Assembly (NCBI RefSeq): GCF_027744825.2 | Contig: NW_026527055.1 | Coordinates: 1,054,001-1,118,000, forward strand | DNA: 64,000 bases | Origin: Synchiropus splendidus | Lineage: Eukaryota > Chordata > Actinopteri > Syngnathiformes > Callionymidae | Direction: 5' to 3' | Shown here: positions 23,521 through 38,600 of the stretch, one piece after another | Numbering within the stretch: the stretch's first letter is position 1 | Layout of the letters: each line of letters opens with the position of its first letter | Notes under the pieces: model-generated | Seen by the model: only the letters and a program-made list of their open reading frames with translations | Databases searched by the model: none | Told to the model about the DNA's origin: nothing | Position numbers and translations under genes: made by a program

Positions 23521-26500
23521 ACTTTGCAAGGAAGCTTCAGAACATGAAATTTTAAACTTCCACTATAGCAGAAAAGGACTTTCTGGTTGTTGTACATCAA
23601 ATCTAAGCTGTCTGAAGTGTTTTTCCAAACTTTTCAACATTTTTACGTTTGGCGTTCGGGAACCCACCTTATCTCAAGCTGAAAACGCGTTTTCTGCATT
23701 GTGCCATAACTTTGCAGGAAACTTCAGAATATGAAATTTTAACCTCCCACTATTGCAGAAAGGGTCTTTCTAGTAGTTGCACATCAAATCTAAGCTGTCT
23801 GAAGTGTTTTTCCAAAGTTATCTACATTTTCATGTTTGGCGATCCGGAATCGACCTTATCTCAGGCTGAAAACGCGTTATACGCATTGTGCCATAACTTT
23901 GCATAAAGCTTCAGAACATGAAATTTTCACCTCCCACTATAGCAGAAAGGGTCTTTCTAGTAGTTGCAGATCGAATCTAAGCTGTCTGAAATGTTTTTCC
24001 AAAGTTATCAACATTTTTATGTTTGCCGTTCTGGAACCCACCTTATCTCAGTCTGAAAACGTGTTTTCTGCATTGTGCCATAACTTTGCACGGAAGCCTC
24101 AGAACATGAAATTTTCACCTACCGCTATAGTAGAAAGGGTCTTTCTAGTAGTTGCACATCAAATCTAGGCTGTCTGAATTGTTTTTCCAAAGTTATCAAC
24201 ATTTTTTTGGTTGGCGTTCCAGAATCGACCTTATCTCAGGCTGAAAACGCCTTTTACACATTGTTTTATAACTTTGCAGGGAAGCTTCAGAACATCAAAT
24301 TTTCACCTCCCACTATAGTAGAAAGGGTCTTTCTAGTAGTTGCACATCAAATCTAAGCTGTCTGAAGTGTTTTTCCAAAGTTATCAACATTTTTATGTTT
24401 GGCGTTCCGGAATCGACCTTATCTCAGGCTGAAAACGCGTTTTACGCATTGTGCCATAACTTTGCAGGGAAGCTTCAGAACATTAAATTTTCAAATCCCA
24501 CTATAGCAGAAAGGGTCTTTCGAGTAGTTGCACATCAAATCTAAGCTGTCTGAAGTGTTCTTCCAAAGTTGTCAACATTTTTATGTTTGGCGTTCCGGAA
24601 CCCACCTTATCTCAGGCTGTGAGCGCGTTTTCTGCATTGTGGCATAACTTTGCAGGGAAACTTCAGAACATGAAATTTTCACATCCCACTATAGCAGAAA
24701 TGGTCTTTCTAGTAGTTGCACATGAAATCTAAGCTTTCTGAAGTGTTTTTTCAAAGTTATCATATTTTTATGTTTGGCGTTCTGGAACCCACCTTATCTC
24801 AGTCTGAAAACGTGTTTTTTGCATTGTGCCATAACTTTGCAGGGAAGCCTCAGAACATGAAATTTTCACCTGCCGCTATAGTAGAAAGGGTCTTTCTAGT
24901 AGTTGCACATCAAATCTAAGCTGTCTGAAGTGTTTTTACAAAGTTATCAACTTTTTTATGTTTCCAGTTCCGGAATCGACCTTATGTCAAGGCTGAAAAC
25001 GCGTTTTACGCATTGAGCCATAACTTTGCAAGGAAGCTTCAGAACATAAAAATTTCACGTCCCACTATAGCAGAAAGGGTATTTCTAGTAGTTACACTTC
25101 AAATCTAAGCTGTCTGGTGTTTTTCCAAAGTTATCAACATTTTTATGTTTCTCGTTCCTGAACCCACCTTATATCAGGCTGAAAATGCGTTTTCTGCATT
25201 GTGCCATAATTTTGCAGGGAAGCTTCAGAACATGAAATTTTCACCTCCCACTATAGCAGAAAGGGTATTTGTAGTAGTTACACTTCAAATCTAAGCTGTC
25301 TGAAGTGTTTTTTTGAAAGTTATCAACATTTTTATGTTTGGCGTTCCGGAATCCACCTTATCTCAGGCTGAAAACGCATTTTTTGCATTGTTCCATAACT
25401 TTGCAGGGAAGCTTCAGAACATGAAATGTTCACCTCCCACTATAGCAGAAAGGGCCTTTTTAGTAGTTGCACATCAAATCTATGCTGTCTGAAGTGTTTT
25501 TCCAAAGTTGTCAACATTTTTATGTTTGGCGTTCCGAAACCCACCTTATCTCAGGCTGAAAACATGTTTTACGCATTGTACCATAACTTTGCATAAAGCT
25601 TCAGCACATGAAATTTTCACCTCCCACTATAGCAGAAAGGGTCTTTCTAGCAGTTGCAGATCAAATCTAAGCTGTCTGAAATGTTTTTTCAAAGTTATCA
25701 ACATTTTTATGTTTGGCGTTCTGGAACCCACCTTATCTCAGTCTGCAAACGTGTTTTTTGCATTGTGCCATAACTTTACAGGGAAGCCTCAGAACATGAC
25801 ATTTTCACCTGCCGCTTTTGTAGAAAGGGTCTTTCGAGTAGTTGCACATCAAATCTAAGCTGTCTGAAGTGTTTTACCAAAGTTATCAACATTTTTATGT
25901 TTGGCGTTCCGGAATCGACCTTATCTCAGGCTGAAAACGCGTTTTCGGAATTGTGCCATAACTTTGCAAGGAAGCTTCAGAACATAAAAATTTCACATCC
26001 CACTATAGCAGAAAGGGTATTTCTAGTAGTTACACTTCAAATCTAAGCTGTCTGGTGTTTTTCCAAAGTTATCAACATTTTTATGTTTCTCGTTCCTGAA
26101 CCCGCCTTATATCAGGCTGAAAATGCGTTTTCTGCATTGTGCCATAATTTTGCAGGGAAGCTTCAGAACATGAAATTTTCACTTCCCACTATAGCAGAAA
26201 GGGTATTTGTAGTAGTTACACTTCAAATCTAAGCTGTCTGAAGTGTTTTTTTGAAAGTTATCAACATTTTTATGTTTGGCGTTCCGGAATCCACCTTATC
26301 TCAGGCTGAAAACGCGTTTTTTGCATTGTTCCATAACTTTGCAGGGAAGCTTCAGAACATGAAATGTTCACCTCCCACTATAGCAGAAAGGGCCTTTTTA
26401 GTAGTTGCACATCAAATCTATGCTGTCTGAAGTGTTTTTCCAAAGTTGTCAACATTTTTATGTTTGGCGTTCCGAAACCCACCTTATCTCAGGCTGAAAA

Positions 26501-26649
26501 CATGTTTTACGCATTGTACCATAACTTTGCATAAAGCTTCAGCACATGAAATTTTCACCTCCCACTATAGCAGAAAGGGTCTTTCTAGCAGTTGCAGATC
26601 AAATCTAAGCTGTCTGAAATGTTTTTTCAAAGTTATCAACATTTTTATG

Positions 26650-29630
26650 TTTGGCGTTCTGGAACCCACCTTATCTCAGTCTGCAAACGTGTTTTCTGCA
26701 TTGTGCCATAACTTTGCAGGGAAGCCTCAGAACATGACATTTTCACCTGCCGCTTTTGTAGAAAGGGTCTTTCGAGTAGTTGCACATCAAATCTAAGCTG
26801 TCTGAAGTGTTTTTCCAAAGTTATCAACATTTTTATGTTTGGCGTTCCGGAATCGACCTTATCTCAGGCTGAAAACGCGTTTTACGCATTGTGCCATAAC
26901 TTTGCATAAAGCTTCAGAACATGAAATTTTCACCTCCCAGTATAGTAGAAAGGGTCTTTCTAGTAGTTGCACATCAAATCTATGCTGTCTGAAGTGTTTT
27001 TCCAAAGTTGTCAACAATTTTATGTTTGGCGTTCCGGAATCGACCTTATCTCAGGCTGAAAACGCGTTTTCTGCATTGTGCCATAACTTTGCAGGCAAGC
27101 TTCAGAACATAAAATTTTCACCTCCCACAATAGCAGAAAGGGTCTTTCTAGTAGTTGCACATCAAATCTATGCTGTCTGAATTGTTTTTCCAAAGTTGTC
27201 AACAATTTTATTTTTGGCGTTCCGAAACCCACCTTATCTGAGGCTCAAAACGCGTTTTCTGCATTGTGCCATATATTCTAAGGGAAGGTTCAGAACATGA
27301 AATTTTCACCTCCCACAATAGCATATAGGGTCTTTCTAGTAGTTGCACATCAAATCTAAGCTGTCTGAAGTGTTTTTCCAAAGTTCTCATCATTTTTATG
27401 TTTAGCGTTACGGAATCGAGCTTATCTCAGGCTGAAAACGCGTTTTACGCATTGTGCCATAACTTTGCATAAAGCTTCAGAACATTACATTTTCACATCC
27501 TACTACAGCAGAAAGGGTCTTTCTAGTAGTTGCACATCAAATCTAAGCTGTCTGAAGTGTTTTTCCAAAGTTTTCAACATTTTTATGTTTAGCGTTCGGG
27601 AACCCACCTTATCTCAGGCTGAAAAAGCGTTTTACGCATTTTGCCATAACTCTGCATAAAGCTTCAGAACATGAAATTTTCACCTCCCACTATAGCAGAA
27701 AGGGTCTTTCTAGTAGTTGCAGATCAAATCTAAGCTGTCTGAAGTGTTTTTCCAAAGTCATCAACATTTTTATGTTTGGCGTTCCGGAATCGAACTTATC
27801 TCTGGCTATAAACGCGTTTTACGCGTTGTGCCATAACTTTGCATAAAGCTTCAGAACATGAAATTTTCACGTCCCACTATAGTAGAAAGGGTCTTTCTAG
27901 TAGTTGCACATCAAATCTAAGCTGTCTGAAGTGTTTTTCCAAAGTTATCAACATTTTTATGTTTGGCGTTCCGGAATCGACCTTATCTCAGGCTGAAAAC
28001 GCGTTTTACGCATTGTGCCATAACTTTGCAGGGAAGCTTCAGAACATTAAATTTTCAAATCCCACTATAGCAGAAAGGGTCTTTCGAGTAGTTGCACATC
28101 AAATCTAAGCTGTCTGAAGTGTTCTTCCAAAGTTATCAACATTTTATGTTTGGCGTTCCGGAACCCACCTTATCTCAGTCTGCAAACGTGTTTTTTGCAT
28201 TGTGCCATAACTTTGCAGGGAAGCCTCAGAACATGACATTTTCACCTGCCGCTTTTGTAGAAAGGGTCTTTCGAGTAGTTGCACATCAAATCTAAGCTGT
28301 CTGAAGTGTTTTTCCAAAGATATCAACATTTTTATGTTTGGCGTTCCGGAATCGACCTTATCTCAGGCTGAAAACGCGTTTTACGCATTGTGCCATAACT
28401 TTGCATAAAGCTTCAGAACATGAAATTTTCACCTCCCAGTATAGTAGAAAGGGTCTTTCTAGTAGTTGCACATCAAATCTATGCTGTCTGAAGTGTTTTT
28501 CCAAAGTTGTCAACAATTTTATGTTTGGCGTTCCGGAATCGACCTTATCTCAGGCTGAAAACGCGTTTTCTGCATTGTGCCATAACTTTGCAGGCAAGCT
28601 TCAGAACATAAAATTTTCACCTCCCACAATAGCAGAAAGGGTCTTTCTAGTAGTTGCACATCAAATCTATCCTGTCTGAATTGTTTTTCCAAAGTTGTCA
28701 ACAATTTTATTTTTGGCTTTCCGAAACCCACCTTATCTGAGGCTCAAAACGCGTTTTCTGCATTGTGCCATATATTCTCAGGGAAGGTTCAGAACATGAA
28801 ATTTTCACCTCCCACAATAGCATATAGGGTCTTTCTAGTAGTTGCACATCAAATCTAAGCTGTCTGAAGTGTTTTTCCAAAGTTCTCATCATTTTTATGT
28901 TTAGCGTTACGGAATCGAGCTTATCTCAGGCTGAAAACGCGTTTTACGCATTGTGCCATAACTTTGCATAAAGCTTCAGAACATTACATTTTCACATCCT
29001 ACTACAGTAGAAAGGGTCTTTCTAGTAGTTGCACATCAAATCTAAGCTGTCTGAAGTGTTTTTCCAAAGTTTTCAACATTTTTATGTTTGGCGTTCGGGA
29101 ACCCACCTTATCTCAGGCTGAAAAAGCGTTTTACGCATTTTGCCATAACTCTGCATAAAGCTTCAGAACATGAAATTTTCACCTCCCACTATAGCAGAAA
29201 GGGTCTTTCTAGTAGTTGCAGATCAAATCTAAGCTGTCTGAAGTGTTTTTCCAAAGTCATCAACATTTTTATGTTTGGCGTTCCGGAATCGACCTTATCT
29301 CTGGCTATAAACGCGTTTTACGCGTTGTGCCATAACTTTGCATAAAGCTTCAGAACATGAAATTTTCACCTCCCACTATAGCAGAAAGGGTCTTTCTAGT
29401 AGTTGCACATTAAAGCTAAGCTGTCTGAAGTGTTTTTCCAAACTTATCAACATTTTTATGTTTGGCGTTCCGGAACCCATCTTATCTCAGGCTGAAAACG
29501 CGTTTTCTGCATTGTGCCATACCTTTGCAGGGAAGCTTCAGAACATGAAATGTTCACCTCCCACTATAGCAGAAAGGGTCTTTCTAGTAGTTGCACATCA
29601 AATCTAAGCGGTCTGAAGTGTATTTCAAAA
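26650..29630. repeat. Pair of 8-unit satellite blocks, offset about 1499 bp
   Basis: Variants at 26839, 27020, 27208 and 27465 recur at 28338, 28519, 28707 and 28964, a constant offset of 1499 bp (eight units less 5 bp). Shared marks include a tcaacaattttat variant and catatagggtc. The copies differ by single bases. Outer limits are approximate. Confidence 0.75.
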
Positions 29631-32600
29631 GTTATCAACTTTTTTATGTTTGACGTTCCTGAATCGACCTTATCACAGGCTGAAAACGCGTTTTACGCAT
29701 TGTTCCATAACTTTGCCGTGAAGCTTCAGAACATGAAATTTTCACCTCCCACAATGGCAGAAATGGTCTTTCTAGTAGTTGCACATCAAATCTAAACTGT
29801 CTGAAGTGTTTTTCCAAAGTTATGTACATTTTTATATTAGGCGTTCCGGAATCGACTTTATCTCAGGCTGAAAACGTGTTTCCCGCATTGTGCCATAACT
29901 TTGCAAGGAAGCTTCAGAACATGAAATTTTAAACTTCCACTATAGCAGAAAAGGTCTTTCTGGTAGTTGTACATCAAATCTAAGCTGTCTGAAGTGTTTT
30001 TCCAAACTTTACAACATTTTTACGTTTGGCGTTCGGGAACCCACCTTCTCTCAAGCTGAAAACGCGTTTTCTGCATTGTGCCATAACTTTGCAGGAAACT
30101 TCAGAATATAAAATTTTAACCTCCCACTATTGCAGAAAGGGTCTTTCTAGTAGTTGCACATCAAATCTAAGCTGTCTGAAGTGTTTTTCCAAAGTTATCT
30201 ACATTTTCATGTTTGGCGATCCGTAATCGACCTTATCTCAGGCTGAAAACGCGTTATACGCATTGTGCCATAACTTTGCATAAAGCTTCAGAACATGAAA
30301 TTTTCACCTCCCACTATAGCAGAAAGGGTCTTTCTAGTAGTTGCAGATCGAATCTAAGCTGTCTGAAATGTTTTTCAAAAGTTATCAACATTTTTATGTT
30401 TGCCGTTCTGGAACCCACCTTATCTCAGTCTGAAAACGTGTTTTCTGCATTGTGCCATAACTTTGCAGGGAAGCCTCAGAACATGAAATTTTCACCTACC
30501 GCTATAGTAGAAAGGGTCTTTCTAGTAGTTGCACATCAAATCTAGGCTGTCTGAATTGTTTTTCCAAAGTTATCAACATTTTTTTGGTTGGCGTTCCAGA
30601 ATCGACCTTACCTCAGGCTGAAAACGCCTTTTACACATTGTTTCATAACTTTGCAGGGAAGCTTCAGAACATCAAATTTTCACCTCCCACTATAGTAGAA
30701 AGGGTCTTTCTAGTAGTTGCACATCAAATCTAAGCTGTCTGAAGTGTTTTTCCAAAGTTATCAACATTTTTATGTTTGGCGTTCCGGAATCGACCTTATC
30801 TCAGGCTGAAAACGCGTTTTACGCATTGTGCCATAACTTTGCAGGGAAGCTTCAGAACATTAAATTTTCAAATCCCACTATAGCAGAAAGGGTCTTTCGA
30901 GTAGTTGCACATCAAATCTAAGCTGTCTGAAGTGTTCTTCCAAAGTTATCAACATTTTTATGTTTGGCGTTCCAGAACCCACCTTATCTCAGTCTGAAAA
31001 CGTGTTTTTTGCATTGTGCCATAACTTTGCAGGGAAGCCTCAGAACATGAAATTTTCACCTGCCGCTATAGTAGAAAGGGTCTTTCTAGTAGTTGCACAT
31101 CAAATCTAAGCTGTCTGAAGTGTTTTTACAAAGTTATCAACTTTTTTATGTTTCCAGTTCCGGAATCGACCTTATGTGAGGCTGAAAACGCGTTTTACGC
31201 ATTGAGCCATAACTTTGCAAGGAAGCTTCAAAACATAAAAATTTCACATCCCACTACAGCAGAAAGGGTATTTCTAGTAGTTACACTTCAAATCTAAGCT
31301 GTCTGGTGTTTTTCCAAAGTTATCAACATTTTTATGTTTCTCGTTCCTGAACCCACCTTATATCAGGCTGAAAATGCGTTTTCTGCATTGTGCCATAATT
31401 TTGCAGGGAAGCTTCAGAACATGAAATTTTCACCTCCCACTATAGCAGAAAGGGTATTTGTAGTAGTTACACTTCAAATCTAAGCTGTCTGAAGTGTTTT
31501 TTTTGAAAGTTATCAACATTTTTATGTTTGGCGTTCCGGAATCCACCTTATCTCAGGCTGAAAACGCGTTTTTTGCATTGTTCCATAACTTTGCAGGGAA
31601 GCTTCAGAACATGAAATGTTCACCTCCCACTATCGCAGAAAGGGCCTTTTTAGTAGTTGCACATCAAATCTATGCTGTCTGAAGTGTTTTTCCAAAGTTA
31701 TCAACATTTTTATGTTTGGCGTTCCGGAATCGACCTTATCTCAGGCTGAAAACGCGTTTTACGCATTGTGCCATAACTTTGCATAAAGCTTCAGAACATG
31801 AAATTTTCACCTCCCAGTATAGTAGAAAGGGTCTTTCTAGTAGTTGCACATCAAATCTATGCTGTCTGAAGTGTTTTTCCAAAGTTGTCAACAATTTTAT
31901 GTTTGGCGTTCCGGAATCGACCTTATCTCAGGCTGAAAACGCGTTTTCTGCATTGTGCCATATATTCTAAGGGAAGGTTCAGAACATGAAATTTTCACCT
32001 CCCACAATAGCATATAGGGTCTTTCTAATAGTTGCACATCAAATCTAAGCTGTCTGAAGTGTTTTTCGAACGTTATCAACATTTTTATGTTTGGCGTTCC
32101 GGAATCGACCTTATCACGGGATGAAAAATCGTTTTCTGCATTGTCCCATAACTTTGCAGGGAAGCTTCAGAACTTGAAATTTTGACCTCCCAATATAGCA
32201 GAAAGGGTCTTTCTAGTAGATGCAAATCAAATCTAAGCTGACTGAAGTGTTTTTCGAAAGTTATCAACATTTTTATGTTTGGCGTTCCGGAACCCACCTT
32301 ATCACAAGCTGAAAACGCGTTTTCTGCATTGTGCCATAACTTTGCAGGGAAGCTTCAGAACATGAAATGTTCACCTCCCAGTACAGCAGAAAGGGTTTTT
32401 CTAGTAGTTGCACATCAAATCTATGCTGTCTGAAGTGTTTTTCGAAAGTTATCAACATCTTTATGTTTGGCATTCCAGAATCGATCTTATCTCAGGCTGA
32501 AAACGAGTTGTCTGCATTGTGCCATAACTTTGCATGGAAGCTTCCAAACATGAAATTTTAACCTCCCACTATAGCAGAAAGGGTCTTTCTCGTAGTTGCA

Positions 32601-35600
32601 CATCAAATCTAAGCTGTCTGAAGTGTTATTCCAAAGTTATCAACATTTTTATGTTTGGCGTTCCGGAATCGACCTTATCTCAGGCTGAAAACGCGTTTTA
32701 CGCATTGTGCCATAACTTTGCATAAAGCTTCAGAACATGAAATTTTCACCTCCCAGTATAGTAGAAAGGGTCTTTCTAGTAGTTGCACATCAAATCTATG
32801 CTGTCTGAAGTGTTTTTCCAAAGTTGTCAACAATTTTATGTTTGGCGTTCCGGAATCGACCTTATCTCAGGCTGAAAACGCGTTTTCTGCATTGTGCCAT
32901 ATATTCTAAGGGAAGGTTCAGAACATGAAATTTTCACCTCCCACAATAGCATATAGGGTCTTTCTAATAGTTGCACATCAAATCTAAGCTGTCTGAAGTG
33001 TTTTTCGAAAGTTATCAACATTTTTATGTTTGGCGTTCCGGAATCGACCTTATCACGGGATGAAAAATCGTTTTCTGCATTGTCCCATAACTTTGCAGGG
33101 AAGCTTCAGAACATGAAATTTTCACCTCCCACTATAGTAGAAAGGGTTTTTCTAGTAGTTGCACATCAAATCTATGCTGTCTGAAGTGTTTTTCGAAAGT
33201 TATCAACATCTTTATGTTTGGCATTCCAGAATCGATCTTATCTCAGGCTGAAAACGAGTTGTCTGCATTGTGCCATAACTTTGCATGGAAGCTTCCAAAC
33301 ATGAAATTTTAACCTCCCACTATAGCAGAAAGGGTCTTTCTCGTAGTTGCACATCAAATCTAAGCTGTCTGAAGTGTTTTTCCAAAGTTAGCAACATTTT
33401 CATGTTTGGCGTTCCGGAACCCACCTCATCTCAAGCTGAAAACGCGTTTTCTGCATTGTGCCATAACTTTGCAGGGAAGCTTCAGAACATGAAATGTTCA
33501 CCTCCCACTATAGCAGAAAGGGTCTTTCTAGTAGTTGCACATCAAATCTAAGCTGTCTGAAGTGTTTTTCGAAAATTATCAACATTTTTATGTTTGGCGT
33601 TCCGGAACCCAACTTATCTCAGGCTGAAAACGCGTTTTCTGCATTGTGCCATGACTTTGCAGGGAAGCTTCAGAACATGAAATGTTCACCTCCCACTATA
33701 GCAGAAAGGGTCTTTCTAGTAGTTGCACATCAAATCTAAGCTGTCTGAAGTGTTTTTCGAAAATTATCAACATTTTTATGTTTGGTGTTCCTGAATCGAC
33801 CTTATCTCAGGCTGAAAACGCGTTTTCTGCATTGTGCCATAACTTTGCAGGGAAGCTTCAGGACTTGAAATTGTCACCTCCCACTATAGCAGAAAGGGTC
33901 TTTCTAGAAGTTTCACATCAAATCTAAGCTGTCTGAAGTGTTTTTCCAAAGTTATCAACATTTTTTTGTTTGGCGTTCCGGAATCGAACTTATCTCAGGC
34001 TGAAAACGCGTTTTACGCATTGTGCCATAACTTTGCAGGGAAGCTTCAGAACATGACATTTTCACCTCCCACAATAGCCGAAAGGGTCTTTCTAGTAGTT
34101 GCACATCATATCTAAGCTGTCTGAAGTGTTTTTCCAAAGTTATCAACATTTTTATGTTTGGCGTTCCGGAACCCCCCTTATCTCAGGCTGAAAACGCGTT
34201 TTCTGCATTGTGCCATAACTTTGCAGGGAAGCTTCAGAACATGGAATTTTAACCTCCCACTGTAGCAGAAAGGGTCTTTTTAGTAGTTGCACATCAAATC
34301 TAAGCTGTCTGAAGTGTTTTTCGAAAGTTTTCAACATTTTTATGTTTGGTGTTCCTGAATCGACCTTATCTCTGGCTGAAAACGCGTTTTCTGCATTGTG
34401 CCATAACTTTGCAGGGAATCTTCAGGACATGAAATTGTCACCTCCCACTATAGCAGAAAGGGTCTTTCTAGTAGTTTCACATCAAATCTAAGCTGTCTGA
34501 AGTGTTTTTCCAAAGTTATCAACATTTTTTGGTTTGGCGTTCGGAATCGACCTTATCTCAGGCTGAAAACGCGTATTACGCATTGTGCCATAACTTTGCA
34601 GGGAAGCTTCAGAACATGACATTTTCACCTCCCACAATAGACGAAAGTGTCTTTCTGGTAGTTGCACATCATATCTAAGCTGTCTGAAGTGTTTTTCCAA
34701 AGTTTTCAACATTTTTATGTTTGGCGTTCGGGAACCCACCTTGTCTCAAGCTGAAAACGCGTTTTCTGCATTGTGCCATAACTTTGCAGGAAACTTCAGA
34801 ATATGAAATTTAACCTCCCACTATTGCAGAAAGGGTCTGTCTTGTAGTTGCACATCAAATCTAAGCAGTCTGAAGTGTTTTTCCAAAGTTATCAACATTT
34901 TCATGATTGGCGTTCCGGAATCGACCTTATCTCAGGCTTGAAAACGCGTTTTACGCATTGTGCCATAACTTTGCATAAAGCTTCAGAACATTACATTTTC
35001 ACATCCCACTATAGCAGAAAGGTTTTTCTCGTAGTTGCATATCAAATCTAAGCTGTCTGAAGTGTTTTTCCAAAGTTATCAACATTTTTATGTTTGGCGT
35101 TCTGGAACCCACCTTATCTCAGGCTGATAACGCGTTTTCTGCATTGTGCCATAACTTTTCAGGGGAGCTTCAGAACATGACATTTTAAACTTCCTCTATG
35201 GCAGAAAAGGTCTTTCAAGTAGTTGCACATTAAAGCTAAGCTGTCTGAAGTGTTTTTCCAAACTTATCAACATTTTTATGTTTGGCGTTCCGGAACCCAT
35301 CTTATCTCAGGCTGAAAACGTGTTTTCTGCATTGTGCCATAACTTTGCAGGGATGCCTCAGAACATGAAATTTTCACCTCCCACTATAGCAGAAAGGGTC
35401 TTTCTGGTACTTGCACATCAAATCTAAGCTGTCTGAAGTGTATTTCAAAAGTTATCATATTTTTTATGTTTGGCGTTCGAGAATCGACCTTATCTCAGGC
35501 GGAAAATGCGTTTTACGCATTGTGCCATAACTTTGCAGGGAAGCTTCAGAACATCGAATTTTCAACTCCCACTATAGCAGAAAGGGTCTTTCTAGTAGTT

Positions 35601-38600
35601 GCACCATCAAAGCTAAGCTGTCTGAAGTGTTTATCCAAAGTTATCAACATTTTAATGTTTGGCGTTCCGGAATCGACCTTATCTCAGGCTGAAAACGCGT
35701 TTTACGCATTGTGCCATAACTTTGCATAAAGCTTCAGAACATGAAATTTTCACCTCCCACTATAGCAGAAAGGGTCTTTCTAGTAGTTGCAGATTAAATC
35801 TAAGCTCTCTGAAGTGTTTTTCGAAAGTTATCAACATTTTTATGTTTGGCGTTCCGGAACCCACCTTATCTCAGGCTGAAAACGCGTTTTCAGCATTGTG
35901 CCATAACTTTGCATAAAGCTTTAGAACACGAAATTTTCACCTCCCACTATCGCAGAAAGGGTCTTTCTAGTAGTTGCAGATTAAATCTAAGCTGTCTGAA
36001 ATGTTTTTCCAAAGTTATCAACTTTTTCATGTTTGGTGTTCTGGAACCCACCTTATCTCAGTCTGAAACCGTGTTTTTTGCATTGTGCCATAACTTTGCA
36101 GGGAAGCCACAGGACATGAAATTTTCACTTGCCGCTGTAGTAGAAAGGGTCTTTCTAGTAGTTGCACATCAAATCTAAGCTGTCTGAAGTGGCTTTCCAA
36201 AGTTATCAACATTTTTGTGTTTGACGTTCCGGAATCAACCTTATCTCAGGCTGAACACCCGTTTTCTGCATTGTGCCATAACTTTGCAGGGATGCATCAG
36301 AAAATGACATTTTAAAGTTCCACAATAGCAGAAAAGGTCTTTATAGTAGTTGCACATCAAATCTCAGATGTCTGAAGTGTTTTTCCAAAGTTATCAACAT
36401 TTTTCTGTTTGGCGTTCCGGAACCCACCTTATCTCAGCCTGAAAACACGTTTTACATATTTTGCCATAACTTTGCAGGGAAGCTTCAGAACATGAAATTT
36501 TAACATCCCACTTTTGCAGAAAGGGTTTTTCTAGTAGTTGCACATCAAATCTAAGCTGTCTGAAGTGTTTTTCTAAAGTTATCAACATTCTTATGTTTGG
36601 TGTTCCAGAATCAACCTTATCTCAGGCTGAAAACGCGTTTTACGCATTGTGCCATAACTTTGCAGGAAAGCTTCAGAACATGAAATTTTCAACTCCCACT
36701 ATAGCAGACAGGGTCTTTCTAGTAGTTTCACATCAAATCTAAGCTGTCTGAAGTGTTTTTCCAAAGTTATCAATATTTTTATGTTTGGCGTTCCGGAATC
36801 GACCTTATCTCAGGCTGAAAATGCCTTTCCTGCATTGTGGCATAACTTTGTAGGGAAGCTTCAGAACATGAAATTTTCAACTCCCACTATAGCAGAAAGG
36901 GTCTTTCTAGTAGTTTCACATCAAATCTAAGCTGTCTGAAGTGTTTTTCTTAAGTTATCAACATTTTTATGTTTGACGTTCCGGAATCAACCTTATCTCA
37001 GGCTGAAAACGCGTTTTACATATTGTGCCATAACTTTGCAGGGAAGCTTCAGAACATGAAATGTTCGCCTCCGACTATAGCAGATAGGGACTTTCTTGTA
37101 GTTGCTCATCAAATCTAAGCTGTCTTGAAGTGTTTTTCTAAAGTTATCAACATTTTCATGTTTGACGTTCCGGAATCAACCATATCTCAGGCTGAAAACG
37201 CGTTTTACGCATTGTGCCATGACTTTGCAGGGAAGCTTCAGAACATGAAATTTTAACATCCCACTATAGCAGAAAGGGTCTTTTTAGTAGTTGCACATCA
37301 AATATAAGCTGTCTGAAGTGTTATTCTAAAGTTATCAACATTCTTATGTTTGGCGTTCCAGAATCAACCTTATCTCAGGCTGAAAACACGATTTACGCAT
37401 TCTGCCATAACTTTGCAGGGAAGCTTCAGAACATGAAATTTTCATATCCCACTATAGCAGAAAGGGTCTTTCTTGTAGTCTCACATCAAATCTAAGCTGT
37501 CTGAAGTGTTTTTCCAAAGTTATCAACATTTTTATGTTTGGCGCTCCGGAATCGACCTTATCTCAGGCTGAAAACGCGTTTTCTGCATTGTGCCATAACT
37601 TTGCAGGGAAGCGTCAGAACATGAAATTTTTACCTCCCACTATAGCAGAAAGGGTCTTTCTAGTAGTTGCACATCAAATCTAAGCTGTCTTGAAGTGTTT
37701 TTCTAAAGTTATCAACATTTTTATGTTTGACGTTCCGGAATCAACCTTATCTCAGGCTGAAAACGCGTTTTACGCATTGTGCCATAACTTTGCAGGAAAG
37801 CTTCACAACATCAAATTGTCAACTCCCAATATAGCAGAAAGGGTCTTTCTAGTAGTTGCACATCAAATCTAAGCTGTCTGAAGTGTTTTTCCAAAGTTTT
37901 CAACATTTTTATGTTTGGCGTTCCGGAATCGACCTTATCTCAGGCTGAAAACACGATTTACGCATTCTGCCATAACTTTGCAGGGAAGCTTCAGAACATG
38001 AAATTTTCATATCCCACTATAGCAGAAAGGGTCTTTCTGGTAGTCTCACATCAAATCTAAGCTGTCTGAAGTGTTTTTCCAAAGTTATCAACATTTTTAT
38101 GTTTGGCGCTCTGGAATCGACCTTATCTCGGGCTGAAAGCGCGTTTTCTGCATTGTGCCATAACTTTGCAGGGAAGATTCAGAACATGAAATTTTTACCT
38201 CCCACTATAGCAGAAAGGGTCTTTCTAGTAGTTGCACATCAAATCTAAGCTGTCTGTAGAGTTTTTCCTGAGTTATCAACATTTTTATGTTTGGCGTTCT
38301 GAAATCAACCTCATCTCAGGCTGAAAACGCGTGTCACGCATTGTGCCATAACTTTGCAGGGAAGCTTCAGAACATGAAATTTTCACCTCCCACTGTAGCA
38401 GAAAGGGTCTTTCGAGTAGTTGCACATCAAATCTAAGCTGTCTGAAGTGTTTTTCCAAAGTTATCAACATTTTTATGTTTGGCGTTCGGGAACCCACCTT
38501 ATCTCTGGCTGAAAACGCGTTGTATGCATTGTCCCATAACTTTGCAGGGAATCTTCAGAACATGAAATTTTCACCTCCCACTACAGCAGAATGGGTTTTT

